This document shows positions 8,912-16,726 of a stretch of DNA of 51,101 nucleotides, piece after piece. Origin of the DNA: Kiritimatiellia bacterium (GTDB lineage Bacteria > Verrucomicrobiota > Kiritimatiellia > CAIQIC01 > JAGNIJ01). A model generated the notes under the pieces. It had not been told where the DNA came from, did no database searches, and saw only the letters and a program-made list of their open reading frames with translations. The position numbers and the translations under genes were made by a program. The DNA lies in assembly GCA_018001225.1 (NCBI GenBank), contig JAGNIJ010000033.1:1-51101 (forward strand), written 5' to 3'. Each line of letters begins with the position of its first letter. Positions within the stretch are counted from its first letter, which is position 1.

Positions 8912-10402
8912 TCAAGATGACCCGGGCGGCTCGCCGCCCTCCAAGGCCTCATGGATCAATCGGGCCAGCACCATGCCGATGCCGGGCACGGCGGCAATCT
9001 CTTCAACCGGGGCCTTCCGCAGGCGAAGCACGGACCCGAAGTGCTTGAGCAAAGCCTTTTTACGGTTGTCCCCTACCCCCTCAATTTCATCGAGGATTGA
9101 TTCGCGGATGCGGCGCAGGCGCAGGCGACGGTGATAGGTCAACGCAAACCTATGCGCCTCGTCCCGAATCTGCTGGAGCACGCGCAACGCGGGGGAGTCG
9201 GAAGGGAACACCAGCGGCGCCGCGTTCGATCGGACATCCGCGTATAACTCCTCGAACCGCTTGGCCAGGCCGGCGGCCGGGAGGTCGGCCAGGCCCAGTT
9301 CGTCGAGCACGCCCCGCGCGGCGCGAAGCTGGGTGAGGCCGCCATCCACGAGCACGAGGTCGGGGCGCGGCAGTTTTTCGGCCAGAACGCGACCGTAGCG
9401 ACGGCGGATGACCTCGGCCATCATCGCGGGGTCGTCCGAGCCCTCGACGGTCCGGATGCGGAACATCCGGTAGCGGTTCGGCGCGGGCTGGCCGTCCACG
9501 GCGCAGACCATGCTGCCGACGGCGTGCGTGCCGGAGATGTTGGAGATGTCGAAGCACTCGATCGCGCGCGGCGGCGCGGCGAGGCCCAGGGCGCGCTGCA
9601 GTTCCGCGAGGCCGGCGCCGGCCTCCATCGTCTTCCGGGCCGGCGATTTCCGCCCCCGCGCCCGCTCGCGGATGGCGCGACGCAGCAGCAGGTAGGTGTC
9701 CCGCAGCGCCGCGGCCTTCTCGAACCGCAGTTCGGCCGCCGCCTTCTCCATGTCCTGCTGCATCTCCTTCAGGAACTCCGGCCGCTCTCCGCGCAGGAAC
9801 GCGAGCGCGGTCTCGACCCGCTCACGGTACTGCTCGGCCGTGACCTTCAGGATGCACGGCGCGGAGCAGTAGCGGACGATGTCGTTGTGGCAATGCTTGT
9901 GGTCCTCCGGGCCCGGCACGCGCGGGCGGCACAGGCGCAGCCCGAACCGCCGCTCGACGAATTCCAGCGCCGCGTACACGGCCGGCGAGGAGGCGTACGG
10001 CCCGAAATAGGTCGCGCCGTCCTCTTTCTGGATCCGGCAGGACTCGAAGCGCGGAAACGGCTCGTTCAGGTGGACCCGCAGCAGGAGAAACCGCTTGTCG
10101 TCCTTCATGAGCACGTTGTAGCGCGGGCGGTAGTCCTTGATCAGCCGGCCCTCGGTCAGGATCGCCTCGGCCTCCGTGCGCGTGACGAGGATGTCGAAGT
10201 CCTCGACGCTGCGAAGCAGGCCGCGCAGCTTGGGTTCCGCGCTGCGAAGGGTGGCCTGGCGGAAATAGGACTGCACCCGGTGCCGGAGCGAGGCCGCCTT
10301 GCCGACGTAGATGATCTTCCCGCGCCGGTCGCGCATGAGGTAGACGCCGGGCCTGTCGGGGAGGGCCCGGAGCTTGTCCTGAATCTTCGACGACCACGCC
10401 AT
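8912..10402 (-). CDS. uvrC: Excinuclease ABC subunit C, compact form
   Basis: Dual-incision nuclease of nucleotide excision repair, acting with UvrA and UvrB. The GIY-YIG domain (about 17-95; GVYLMRD and IYVGKA), UVR motif (about 208-243), RNase H-like endonuclease (from IECFDIS at 281, VDGG at 352, and ESH-like EAHRF at 415) and C-terminal helix-hairpin-helix pair (EGVGDNRKKALL, VPGIG) are in the usual order. Length is 496 aa against about 600 in typical UvrC; only about 40 residues separate the UVR motif from IECFDIS, where about 160 are usual. The start at 10402 (MAWSSKI) leaves 7 nt after the upstream gene; the in-frame start at 10432 would overlap it. Confidence 0.93.
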   Translation of the reverse strand: MAWSSKIQDKLRALPDRPGVYLMRDRRGKIIYVGKAASLRHRVQSYFRQATLRSAEPKLRGLLRSVEDFDILVTRTEAEAILTEGRLIKDYRPRYNVLMKDDKRFLLLRVHLNEPFPRFESCRIQKEDGATYFGPYASSPAVYAALEFVERRFGLRLCRPRVPGPEDHKHCHNDIVRYCSAPCILKVTAEQYRERVETALAFLRGERPEFLKEMQQDMEKAAAELRFEKAAALRDTYLLLRRAIRERARGRKSPARKTMEAGAGLAELQRALGLAAPPRAIECFDISNISGTHAVGSMVCAVDGQPAPNRYRMFRIRTVEGSDDPAMMAEVIRRRYGRVLAEKLPRPDLVLVDGGLTQLRAARGVLDELGLADLPAAGLAKRFEELYADVRSNAAPLVFPSDSPALRVLQQIRDEAHRFALTYHRRLRLRRIRESILDEIEGVGDNRKKALLKHFGSVLRLRKAPVEEIAAVPGIGMVLARLIHEALEGGEPPGSS

Positions 10403-10409
10403 GGCCCGG

Positions 10410-11111
10410 CTACTCCCGCGTCCGGTCCGCAAACCCGAGCCGCGCCTCCCCGATGAACCGGCGGACCAGGGCCTCGTCCTTGCGCCCGTCCGGGCCCTCG
10501 ACGCCGGTATGCGCGTCCACGCCCGCCGGGCGGACGCGGCGGACCGCCTCGCGAACGTTGCCCGGGCGCAGCCCGCCCGCCAGGATCACCGGGCGGGACG
10601 ACAGCTTCACAAGCTCTACGCTGACCGCCCAGTCGTGGACCTTGCCCGTCGCGCCGCTGGCGCCGGTGCGGGGATCGAACGTGTCGGTGATGAACGCGTC
10701 CACGAACGGCGCCAGCTCGCGGACCTGGGTCATGAGCGACCCCACGTTGTCCGGCCGCACGACCAGGCTCTTGATTACGAACAGGCCCGGGTCGCGCTCT
10801 CGCACGCGCGATGCTTCGGCCGGAGTCAGCCCGCCGTGCAACTGGACGTGCCGCGCCCCGAGTTCGCGGCAGAACTCGACGACCTCGTCCGCGCGTTCCA
10901 GGTAGGTGATCAGCACGCCGGGACAGGTCGGGGGCAGGGCGCGGATGATTGCCGCGGCCGCCGCCTCGGACAGGTCTTCCTTGTGCACCGGCAGGCGCAG
11001 CGGAAACCCGAGGTGGGTGGCCCCGAGCCGGACCAGCAGGTCCGCCTCGGCCCGGTCGATCACGCCGGCGATCTGAATCGCGGGACAGGGCAGGCTTCGA
11101 GATGGATTCAT
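10410..11111 (-). CDS. TrpF-like (phosphoribosylanthranilate isomerase-like) protein lacking the catalytic Cys
   Basis: TIM-barrel protein (233 aa) clearly related to phosphoribosylanthranilate isomerase: HVQLHG, ITDTFDP with the catalytic-Asp position, GATGKVHDW, and phosphate-binding PVILAGGL and GVDAHTGVE. Two signatures depart from true TrpF. The N-terminal KICG(I/L) strand, which carries the general-base Cys, reads QIAGV here, and the DVSSGVE motif reads DAHTGVE. No other trp genes are nearby. It probably belongs to a TrpF-like subfamily with another or changed substrate, so I do not assign trpF. It lies 7 nt upstream of uvrC and is probably co-transcribed. Confidence 0.75.
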   Translation of the reverse strand: MNPSRSLPCPAIQIAGVIDRAEADLLVRLGATHLGFPLRLPVHKEDLSEAAAAAIIRALPPTCPGVLITYLERADEVVEFCRELGARHVQLHGGLTPAEASRVRERDPGLFVIKSLVVRPDNVGSLMTQVRELAPFVDAFITDTFDPRTGASGATGKVHDWAVSVELVKLSSRPVILAGGLRPGNVREAVRRVRPAGVDAHTGVEGPDGRKDEALVRRFIGEARLGFADRTRE

Positions 11112-11157
11112 CGGCGAAAGTATACAGGCTCGCGCGGGAAATCCAAGGCAGCCGGAA

Positions 11158-11217
11158 AACCACGGAGGTCACAGAGGACACGGAGATTGGGAAACTTTCT
11201 CCGCGACCTCCGTGGTT
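11158..11217. repeat. Intergenic inverted repeat of the CCACGGAGG(T/A)C type
   Basis: AACCACGGAGGTC (11158-11170) is matched exactly by GACCTCCGTGGTT (11205-11217). A nested pair, CGGAGA (11181-11186) and TCTCCG (11198-11203), lies inside. The quasi-repeating text (GGTCACAGAGGACACGGAG) is the known environmental-genome motif that yields spurious TTEDTEDTE peptides. It sits between the TrpF-like start and the EF-hand stop. Confidence 0.75.
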
Positions 11218-11232
11218 CAAACGGATTACGTT

Positions 11233-11790
11233 TTAGTCCAGCACTTCGCGGATGGCGTCCGCTTCCTCGCGATCGATCACACCATCGCCGTCGGCGTCGA
11301 ACTCCCGCTCGATGTCCGTGTTGACGACGGCGCGGCCGTCGGTTTCGACGACGCGCAAGCGGTCCTTCAGCAGTTCCTGGCCCTCGGGCCACTCCAGGTA
11401 CCCGTCGCCGTTGGCGTCGTATTTCCGCTCGAGATCCGTGTTCACGACGCCCTTCCAGGCGGCCCAGTAGGCGCGGTTTTCGGCGGGGGTGATGACGCCG
11501 TTGTGGTCCGCGTCGATGGCCTTGTACCGCCAGGCATGGACCTCGGCCGGTTCCACCCACCCGTCGTTATTGACGTCCACCTTCTGCTCCCAGGGGGAAT
11601 TCACCTTCGCCCGATGCCGGGCCTCCCATCGCCGCTCCAGGTGCCGCTCGGCGGGCGTTACGACGCCGTCGTTGTTTTTATCCGCATGCCGCCGGCGCGC
11701 CCCCCACCACGGCCGCGCCTGCGCCACATCCGAACAGGCCATCGAAAGAAGGAACGTTACGCCCGCCGCCGCCATGATACTCGTGTTCAT
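11233..11790 (-). CDS. Secreted EF-hand calcium-binding protein
   Basis: Exported 185-aa protein made almost entirely of EF-hand loops. The start at 11790 (MNTSIMAAAG) has AAGGAGG 7 nt upstream and gives a signal peptide ending near AQA; a Cys after LLSMA could alternatively be a lipid site, though the lipobox is poor. Five loops follow the D-x-N/D-x-D/N-G pattern: DKNNDGVVTPAE, DVNNDGWVEPAE, DADHNGVITPAE, DANGDGYLEWPE and DADGDGVIDREE. The spacer regions are rich in Arg, Trp and Glu. It should bind several Ca2+ ions in the periplasm or outside the cell. The function is unknown; such proteins are common in PVC bacteria. Confidence 0.85.
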   Translation of the reverse strand: MNTSIMAAAGVTFLLSMACSDVAQARPWWGARRRHADKNNDGVVTPAERHLERRWEARHRAKVNSPWEQKVDVNNDGWVEPAEVHAWRYKAIDADHNGVITPAENRAYWAAWKGVVNTDLERKYDANGDGYLEWPEGQELLKDRLRVVETDGRAVVNTDIEREFDADGDGVIDREEADAIREVLD

Positions 11791-11915
11791 TGCAGTCCTC
11801 CTTGGTTCCCCACAGCGTGCCATCCATAGCACGAAAATCGGCTCGTTTTATTGTCGCCGTTGCAACCGGCTGGACTACAGCAAGAAACAACCAGCGCGCC
11901 CTGCGTGATGAGTCT

Positions 11916-13592
11916 TCAAGCGTGGGTCACGGGGCGGAACTTGATGCGGCGGGGCTGGTCGGCGGCGTCGCCGAGGGTCTTGCGGCGGAACTCGTGGTAG
12001 GCCTCGAAGTTGCCCTCGAACCAGCGCACCTGGCTGTCGCCCTCGAACGCGAGGATGTGCGTCGCGATGCGGTCGAGGAACCAGCGGTCGTGGCTGATGA
12101 CCACCGCGCAGCCGCCGAAATTCAGCAAGCCTTCCTCCAGCGAGCGAAGCGTGGTCACGTCGAGGTCGTTCGTCGGCTCGTCGAGCAGGAGCAGGTTGCC
12201 GCCGCGCCGGAGGAGCTTCGCCAGGTGCACGCGGTTGCGCTCGCCGCCGGAGAGCTTGCCGACCTTCTTCTGCTGGTCCGGCCCGCGGAAGTTGAAGCGC
12301 CCGCAGTAGGCGCGTCCGTTCATCCGCTTGCCGCCCAGGTCCACCAGTTCCTCGCCACCGGTGATCTCCTCGTATACCGTCCGCTCCGCGTCCAGCGCGT
12401 CGCGGAACTGGTCCACGTACGAGGGCACGACCGTCGAGCCGACCGCGAGTTTTCCGGCTGTGGGTTTTTCCTGCCCGATAATCATCTTGAACAACGTGGT
12501 CTTGCCCGCGCCGTTGGCGCCGATGACCCCGACGATCCCGCCGCGCGGCAGGTCAAAGGTCACTTTCTCCATGATCAGCCGGTCGCCGAACGACTTCGTC
12601 AGCCCCTCGGCGCGCACGACGATGTCCCCCAGCCGCGGGCCCGGCGGGATCTGGATTTCCAGCGAGTCCTCGCGGACGTCCACCTGTTGGGCGGCCAGTT
12701 CCTCGTAGCGCTTGAGGCGCGCCTTGCTCTTGGCCTGCCTGCCGGACGGGTTGAGCCGCACCCACTGCAGTTCCTGCTCCAGCACCTTGCCGCGGGCGGC
12801 GGCCTGTTTCTTCTCGGCGGCGAGGAGGGCCTGCTTCTGGGCCAGCCAGGCTTCGTAGTTGCCCTTGTAGGGATAGGTGTGGCCGCCCTCGAGTTCGAGG
12901 ATCCATTCCGTGACGTTGTTGAGGAAGTAGCGATCGTGCGTGACGACGACCAGCGTGCCGGGGAACTGCTTGAGGTGCGTTTCCAGCCAGGCGACGGACT
13001 CGGCGTCGAGGTGGTTCGTCGGCTCGTCGAGCAGCAGGACGTCGGGATTGGAGATCAGCAGGCGGCAGAGCGCCACGCGGCGCTTCTCGCCGCCGGAGAG
13101 CGTCGTCACCGGCGTGTCCGGCGGCGGGCAGCGCAGGGCCTCCATGGCCATGTCCAGCTTGTGGTCGATCTCCCACAACTCGTGCGCATCGATCTGGTCC
13201 TGGAGGCGGCCGAGTTCGTCGTTCAGCTTCTCCGCCTCGGCGGCGGGCGGGCTCTTCCCGAGTTGCTCGCAGATTTCGTCGTAGCGGGCCAGCACGGCGC
13301 GCGGCTCGGCGAGGCCCTCGGCGACGACCTGCTCGACGGTCTTCGAGGGGTCGAGCTGCGGCTCCTGCGGCAGGTGGCCGATCTTCGCGTTCCGCGCGAT
13401 GTGCGCCTCGCCGAGGATGTCGCGGTCCATCCCCGCGAGGATGCGCAGGAGCGTGGACTTGCCGGAACCGTTGCCGCCGATGACCCCGATCTTGGCGCCG
13501 AAGAAGAACGCCAGGTTCACGTCGTCGAGGACGTTGACCTTGTTGTACTGCTTGGTCAGCCGGACCAGGTTGAAGACGTATTCGCCCGCCAT
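11916..13592 (-). CDS. ettA: ABC-F ATPase, EttA-type translation factor
   Basis: Soluble ABC-F protein of 558 aa, matching EttA (555 aa), which binds the ribosomal E site and gates early elongation according to ATP/ADP level. It has two ABC domains: Walker A GGNGSGKS and GANGAGKT, signatures [13 protein letters not shown] and [13 protein letters not shown], and Walker [12 protein letters not shown] and [11 protein letters not shown]. An arm/linker insert lies between. The N-terminus ([14 protein letters not shown]...[11 protein letters not shown]) and the C-terminal [17 protein letters not shown] segment are specific to EttA among ABC-F groups. The ATG at 13592 is chosen over an upstream in-frame start at 13706 because it matches the family start; no clear ribosome-binding site precedes it. 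Confidence 0.92.
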   Translation of the reverse strand: MAGEYVFNLVRLTKQYNKVNVLDDVNLAFFFGAKIGVIGGNGSGKSTLLRILAGMDRDILGEAHIARNAKIGHLPQEPQLDPSKTVEQVVAEGLAEPRAVLARYDEICEQLGKSPPAAEAEKLNDELGRLQDQIDAHELWEIDHKLDMAMEALRCPPPDTPVTTLSGGEKRRVALCRLLISNPDVLLLDEPTNHLDAESVAWLETHLKQFPGTLVVVTHDRYFLNNVTEWILELEGGHTYPYKGNYEAWLAQKQALLAAEKKQAAARGKVLEQELQWVRLNPSGRQAKSKARLKRYEELAAQQVDVREDSLEIQIPPGPRLGDIVVRAEGLTKSFGDRLIMEKVTFDLPRGGIVGVIGANGAGKTTLFKMIIGQEKPTAGKLAVGSTVVPSYVDQFRDALDAERTVYEEITGGEELVDLGGKRMNGRAYCGRFNFRGPDQQKKVGKLSGGERNRVHLAKLLRRGGNLLLLDEPTNDLDVTTLRSLEEGLLNFGGCAVVISHDRWFLDRIATHILAFEGDSQVRWFEGNFEAYHEFRRKTLGDAADQPRRIKFRPVTHA

Positions 13593-13644
13593 GGGGCCGG
13601 GATGAAAACACGGACGGCGCGGAAAATCCAGCCCGGATGCGCCG

Positions 13645-13692
13645 CGGGGGCGCGGCGCCTCCATCGGCACGAATTGGAGGCGGGGCGCCCCG
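13645..13692. repeat. Dispersed inverted repeat with CCTCCA/TGGAGG centre, copy 2
   Basis: A left arm at 13645-13663 ending GCGCCTCCA and a right arm at 13675-13692 beginning TGGAGGCGGG are imperfect complements around an 11-nt loop. The outer arm sequence differs from the other copies, but the CTCCA...TGGAG centre is shared. It lies between divergent ettA and the prepilin-like gene and abuts the latter's promoter. Confidence 0.6.
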
Positions 13693-13699
13693 CCCCGGC

Positions 13700-13727
13700 T
13701 TGACATCGTTATGTCTTATTATACCAT
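13700..13727 (+). promoter_or_regulatory. Promoter of the prepilin-like gene
   Basis: TTGACA (13700-13705), a 16-nt spacer and TACCAT (13722-13727). The -10 ends 9 nt before the GTG start at 13737, and no Shine-Dalgarno sequence is present, so the mRNA may start at or just before the GTG. A TATACC alternative -10 (13720-13725) would give a spacer that is too short. Confidence 0.5.
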
Positions 13728-13736
13728 ACGAACTTC

Positions 13737-14546
13737 GTGGATGCTCCACAGACAGTCAAGGGGCGGGCCGCGGCGTTCACGCTGATCGAGCTGCTGGTGG
13801 TCATGGCCGTGCTCGTGGTGCTGGCCGTGTTGGCCGTGCCGTGGGCCCTGCGCTCGATCCAGGCGGCGCAGGAGCGGGCGTGCGCGGCCAACCTCCGGGC
13901 CTGGGGGCAGGCGTTCATGGTCTTCGCCGCGGAGCACCAGGGGCTCCTGCCCCACCCCGACGACCGGCGGCGAGACGGCGGCGCCGCGGGCTCGCAATCC
14001 CATCCCGAGCACGACCAGGGCTACATCGACCTCCTGCCGCCGTACATGGGCGAGCGGCCGTGGCGCGACATCCCGGAGGGCGAGAAACCCCGGGGCGGCG
14101 TGTGGCAATGCCCCGCCGCGAAGCCCCGGCCCGATTCCGAGTACGACTACAAGCCCTCCCGGCAGGGCTACCACAGCTACGCCATGAACTCGTACCTGGC
14201 GCACGACTTCTACTTCGGGCTGCCCTGGGACGCGGAGCTCCAGCCCAGTTTCCTCTACCTCCCCCGCGCCCAAAACACGGCGGTCACGATCCTGATGTTC
14301 GAGCAGACGCTCGACCCGGGCCAGGGCTACGGCCAGGCCGGCTCCTTCCGCTCCGCCGGCTACCAGACGGCCGAGGACGCGCGGGCCGTCACGGAACGGC
14401 ACCGCCGGAGCGCCGAAGGGTTGGGCGGTAACGTGCTCTACCTCGACGGCCATACCGGCTGGCGCGATGACTTGTGGGACGAAACCACCCGCAACCCGAG
14501 AATCCCCAAGCGCGGGGACCTGACTTGGTTCCCGTACGAATACTGA
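13737..14546 (+). CDS. Prepilin-type N-terminal cleavage/methylation protein with H-X9-DG-like end
   Basis: Pseudopilin-like protein of 269 aa. A short leader (MDAPQTVKGRAAA) is followed by FTLIELLVVMAVLVVLAVLAVP, the type IV prepilin/type II secretion N-terminal helix with Glu at +5. After it come the usual RACAANLRAWGQAFMVFAAEHQGLLP coiled helix and a globular domain ending GGNVLYLDGHTGWRDD, matching the H-X9-DG layout of PVC-type secreted proteins. It would be processed by prepilin peptidase and held in the inner membrane or secreted. Start is GTG at 13737 with no ribosome-binding site. PVC genomes carry many such genes; an individual role cannot be assigned. It is followed by two DNRLRE proteins on the same strand. 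Confidence 0.88.
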   Translation: MDAPQTVKGRAAAFTLIELLVVMAVLVVLAVLAVPWALRSIQAAQERACAANLRAWGQAFMVFAAEHQGLLPHPDDRRRDGGAAGSQSHPEHDQGYIDLLPPYMGERPWRDIPEGEKPRGGVWQCPAAKPRPDSEYDYKPSRQGYHSYAMNSYLAHDFYFGLPWDAELQPSFLYLPRAQNTAVTILMFEQTLDPGQGYGQAGSFRSAGYQTAEDARAVTERHRRSAEGLGGNVLYLDGHTGWRDDLWDETTRNPRIPKRGDLTWFPYEY

Positions 14547-14570
14547 CGCACTCAAGCAAGGAGAGACGAC

Positions 14571-15320
14571 ATGCGCCGAACCAAAGCCCGGATCCTGGCG
14601 GGCGCGCTGGCCCTGCTGACCCCGATGGCCGCGCCGGCAACGATCAGCTACGACATCACCACCGACACCTACCTGGACAGCGCGTCCCCGACCTACAACT
14701 ACGGCGCGCGGAACGTGGACCGGGTCGTGATCAATGCCTCGTCCGCCGCCCGCACGGTGTTCAAGCTGCCGGCGGAGGTCTGGTCTTACGCGCCGATCCA
14801 GATCATATCGGCCGTGGTATCCTTCTACGTCTGGAGCGACAACTCGCAGACCTACGACGTGTCGCTCTACCCGCTGCTCCGCGACTTCGTCGAGGGCACC
14901 GGCATGGGCAGCGCGACGGGCGACGGCGCGACGTGGAACACCTACGACGGCGTCAACGCATGGACGACGCCCGGCGGGGATTTCGACGCGGCCCATTCCG
15001 TGGTCGGCGTGAAAGGGACGCTGGGCGTCAATCCCGCGGAGCCGAACGGCCGGTTCTTCACCTGGGACATCACGTCCCTGCTGAACGATCCCACCGCCTG
15101 GAGCGAGCTGCAAGCGTACGGCGCCATGCTGCGCATCGACGAGACGGTCCCGCCCAGCGGCCAGCGGTTCGACGCGTTCACCAGTTCGGACAGCACCACG
15201 TACACCGCCCCGTACCTGCCGACCCTTCACCTTGCCGTGGTTCCGGAGCCCGGCACGCTGGCGCTGCTGGCCCTGGGCCTGCCGGCCGGAGCGCTGCTGC
15301 TTCGCCGTCGGAAAAAATGA
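14571..15320 (+). CDS. DNRLRE-domain protein with PEP-CTERM sorting signal
   Basis: Secreted 249-aa protein. It has a signal peptide (1-23), a single beta-sandwich of the DNRLRE type (DTYLDSASPTYNYGARN... through FTSSDSTTYTAPYLPTL) and a PEP-CTERM tail: VPEPGTLALLALGL, hydrophobic helix, then RRRKK. PEP-CTERM tails are recognised by exosortase, which is linked to exopolysaccharide production; this fits the polysaccharide locus later in the window. AAGGAGAG 7 nt before the ATG supports the start. Its stop overlaps the start of a paralogue as ATGA. The DNRLRE domain is named after the family's motif and its ligand is not known to me. Confidence 0.87.
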   Translation: MRRTKARILAGALALLTPMAAPATISYDITTDTYLDSASPTYNYGARNVDRVVINASSAARTVFKLPAEVWSYAPIQIISAVVSFYVWSDNSQTYDVSLYPLLRDFVEGTGMGSATGDGATWNTYDGVNAWTTPGGDFDAAHSVVGVKGTLGVNPAEPNGRFFTWDITSLLNDPTAWSELQAYGAMLRIDETVPPSGQRFDAFTSSDSTTYTAPYLPTLHLAVVPEPGTLALLALGLPAGALLLRRRKK

Positions 15321-16231
15321 AGCGAGAAGCAATCCAGTGGAGCGCGGTCATCCTGGCGGGACTCCTCCAGTCCGCCGGGGCGGCCACCGTCCGCTGGCCG
15401 ATCGCGACGGACACGTACCTGGACAGCCGGACGGAAAACCAAGCCCTCAACTACGGCGCGGCCACCACGCTCAAGGCCCTGGTCAACAACAACGTGACCG
15501 GCGACGGGTCCGTCTGCCGCTCGTTGTTCACGCTGCCGGCGGAGCTGTGGAACTACCAGCCGACCAGCCTCGTTTCCGTCACGGCCCGGCTGTACGTGTG
15601 GCAGGACAACACCGGCGACCGCCAGGTCACGCTCTTCCCCCTCGCGCGGAGCTTTGTGGAGGGCTCGCAGAACGGGGGGGCCGCCGCCGGCGCGACGTGG
15701 CTGACGTACGACGGCACCCACGCCTGGCTCCAGGCCGGCGGCGACTTCCTCACGAACTTCCCGGCCGCCGGCGTGAAGGGGGAGATCCTGGACGAGTACA
15801 TGCACGACCGGTTTTTCAGTTTTGATCTGACGGCCCTGCTGACCAACGAAACGGCCCGGCTGGCGCTCCAGCAGAACGGGGCGCTGCTGCGAATCGACGA
15901 GGAGCCGGCCCCGGCCAGCGGCCTGCCCCGCGCGCCGTTCACCAGTTCCGACGATCCGGGTTACACGGCGGAATACAAGCCGCACCTGCTCGTGGAGGTC
16001 ATCCCTCCCGAACCAGAAATCGGCGCGCCGGTCCTGAATGGGAGCACGCTGACCATCCCGGTCGGGCAACTGACGCCGGGCATCACCAATGCCGTCGAGC
16101 GGTCCTACGACCTGGCCGGGGGGAACTGGACCTCGATCGCCGTCTTCGTGACCGGCGGGAACACGACGAACTGGTCCCTGCCGCTCTCGCCGTCGAACCG
16201 GGTGTTCTACCGCGTCACGACCCACGAGTGA
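15317..16231 (+). CDS. DNRLRE-domain secreted protein without PEP-CTERM tail
   Basis: 304-aa paralogue of the preceding gene, starting at the overlapping ATG (15317). Signal peptide ends near SAGAA. The core (DTYLDSRTENQALNYGAATTLK ... FTSSDDPGYTAEYKPHLLVEV) aligns with the neighbour along its length, so this looks like a tandem duplication. Instead of VPEP it continues into an extra C-terminal segment (about 245-304) ending SPSNRVFYRVTTHE, a short sandwich end often seen in secreted proteins of this group. It therefore would be released rather than anchored by exosortase. Its 3' end overlaps the convergent regulator gene by 25 bp. Confidence 0.8.
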   Translation: MKREAIQWSAVILAGLLQSAGAATVRWPIATDTYLDSRTENQALNYGAATTLKALVNNNVTGDGSVCRSLFTLPAELWNYQPTSLVSVTARLYVWQDNTGDRQVTLFPLARSFVEGSQNGGAAAGATWLTYDGTHAWLQAGGDFLTNFPAAGVKGEILDEYMHDRFFSFDLTALLTNETARLALQQNGALLRIDEEPAPASGLPRAPFTSSDDPGYTAEYKPHLLVEVIPPEPEIGAPVLNGSTLTIPVGQLTPGITNAVERSYDLAGGNWTSIAVFVTGGNTTNWSLPLSPSNRVFYRVTTHE

Positions 16232-16611
16232 GCGGCGGAGGTCTTGAGCAGCCGGTACAGCGCGCGCATTTCGCGGCCGGCGGCTGCGTCGCACCGCGCC
16301 TGGATCGCGGTGTAAAGGGTCAACACCTTCCGCCCGTCGGCGGACAGCCGCGAGCCGCCGCCCCGAGCGCCGCCGGAAATGGATTCCACGAGCGGGCGCC
16401 GGAAGACCCCGTTCATTTCGACGACCATCTGCCAGGCCTGCTTGTAGCCGATGCCCATGCGGCGGGCGGCCTCGCTCACGGACTGCGTCTCGGCGATCAA
16501 CTGCAGCAAATGCGCCTTGCCCGGCCCGATGGTCGCGCAGATCAGGCGCAGCCGCGGCTCGGTCTCCGGCCGGCCGAATATCTTCTTCAGTGTGTGTCGC
16601 TCCGCCGTCAT
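16207..16611 (-). CDS. ModE N-terminal-type winged-helix regulator
   Basis: 134-aa DNA-binding protein resembling the N-terminal half of the molybdate regulator ModE: IGPGKAHLLQLIAETQSVSEAARRMGIGYKQAWQMVVEMN, then GGARGGGSRLSADGRKVLTLY. The C-terminal molybdate-binding (TOBE/MOP) domains are absent, as in many stand-alone members, so metal sensing cannot be claimed. GGAGG 5 nt before the ATG at 16611 supports this start over earlier in-frame ATGs. No molybdate transport genes are in the window. Two strong hairpins lie directly upstream. Confidence 0.82.
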   Translation of the reverse strand: MTAERHTLKKIFGRPETEPRLRLICATIGPGKAHLLQLIAETQSVSEAARRMGIGYKQAWQMVVEMNGVFRRPLVESISGGARGGGSRLSADGRKVLTLYTAIQARCDAAAGREMRALYRLLKTSAAHSWVVTR

Positions 16612-16655
16612 ATCGCCTCCCATACCGCAAGGCCGGGCGCCGGACAAGAGTATCC

Positions 16656-16718
16656 TTGGGAAAACCGCGCCGAGCGCGGTTTTCCCAACCTCGTTCACCG
16701 GCGGGACAAGCCCGCCGG
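16656..16718. other. Two adjacent strong hairpins
   Basis: Hairpin 1 has perfect 15-bp arms, TTGGGAAAACCGCGC (16656-16670) and its complement (16674-16688), with a 3-nt loop. Hairpin 2 is CCGGCGGG-ACAAG-CCCGCCGG (16698-16718). They lie between the metallopeptidase stop (16727) and the ModE-like start (16611), both minus strand. They may end transcription of the former or attenuate the latter. No T-tract follows on the minus strand. Confidence 0.7.
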
Positions 16719-16726
16719 GGTCCCGG

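Noticed and set aside
10410..11111. Assignment as trpF
   Set aside because: The catalytic Cys is missing and no trp neighbours are present.
13719..15332. Minus-strand open frame opposite the prepilin-like and DNRLRE genes
   Set aside because: The plus strand has signal peptides, a pilin helix and a PEP-CTERM tail in the right frames.
16207..16611. Assignment as molybdate-sensing ModE
   Set aside because: Only the DNA-binding domain is present; no molybdate-binding domain or transport genes are seen.
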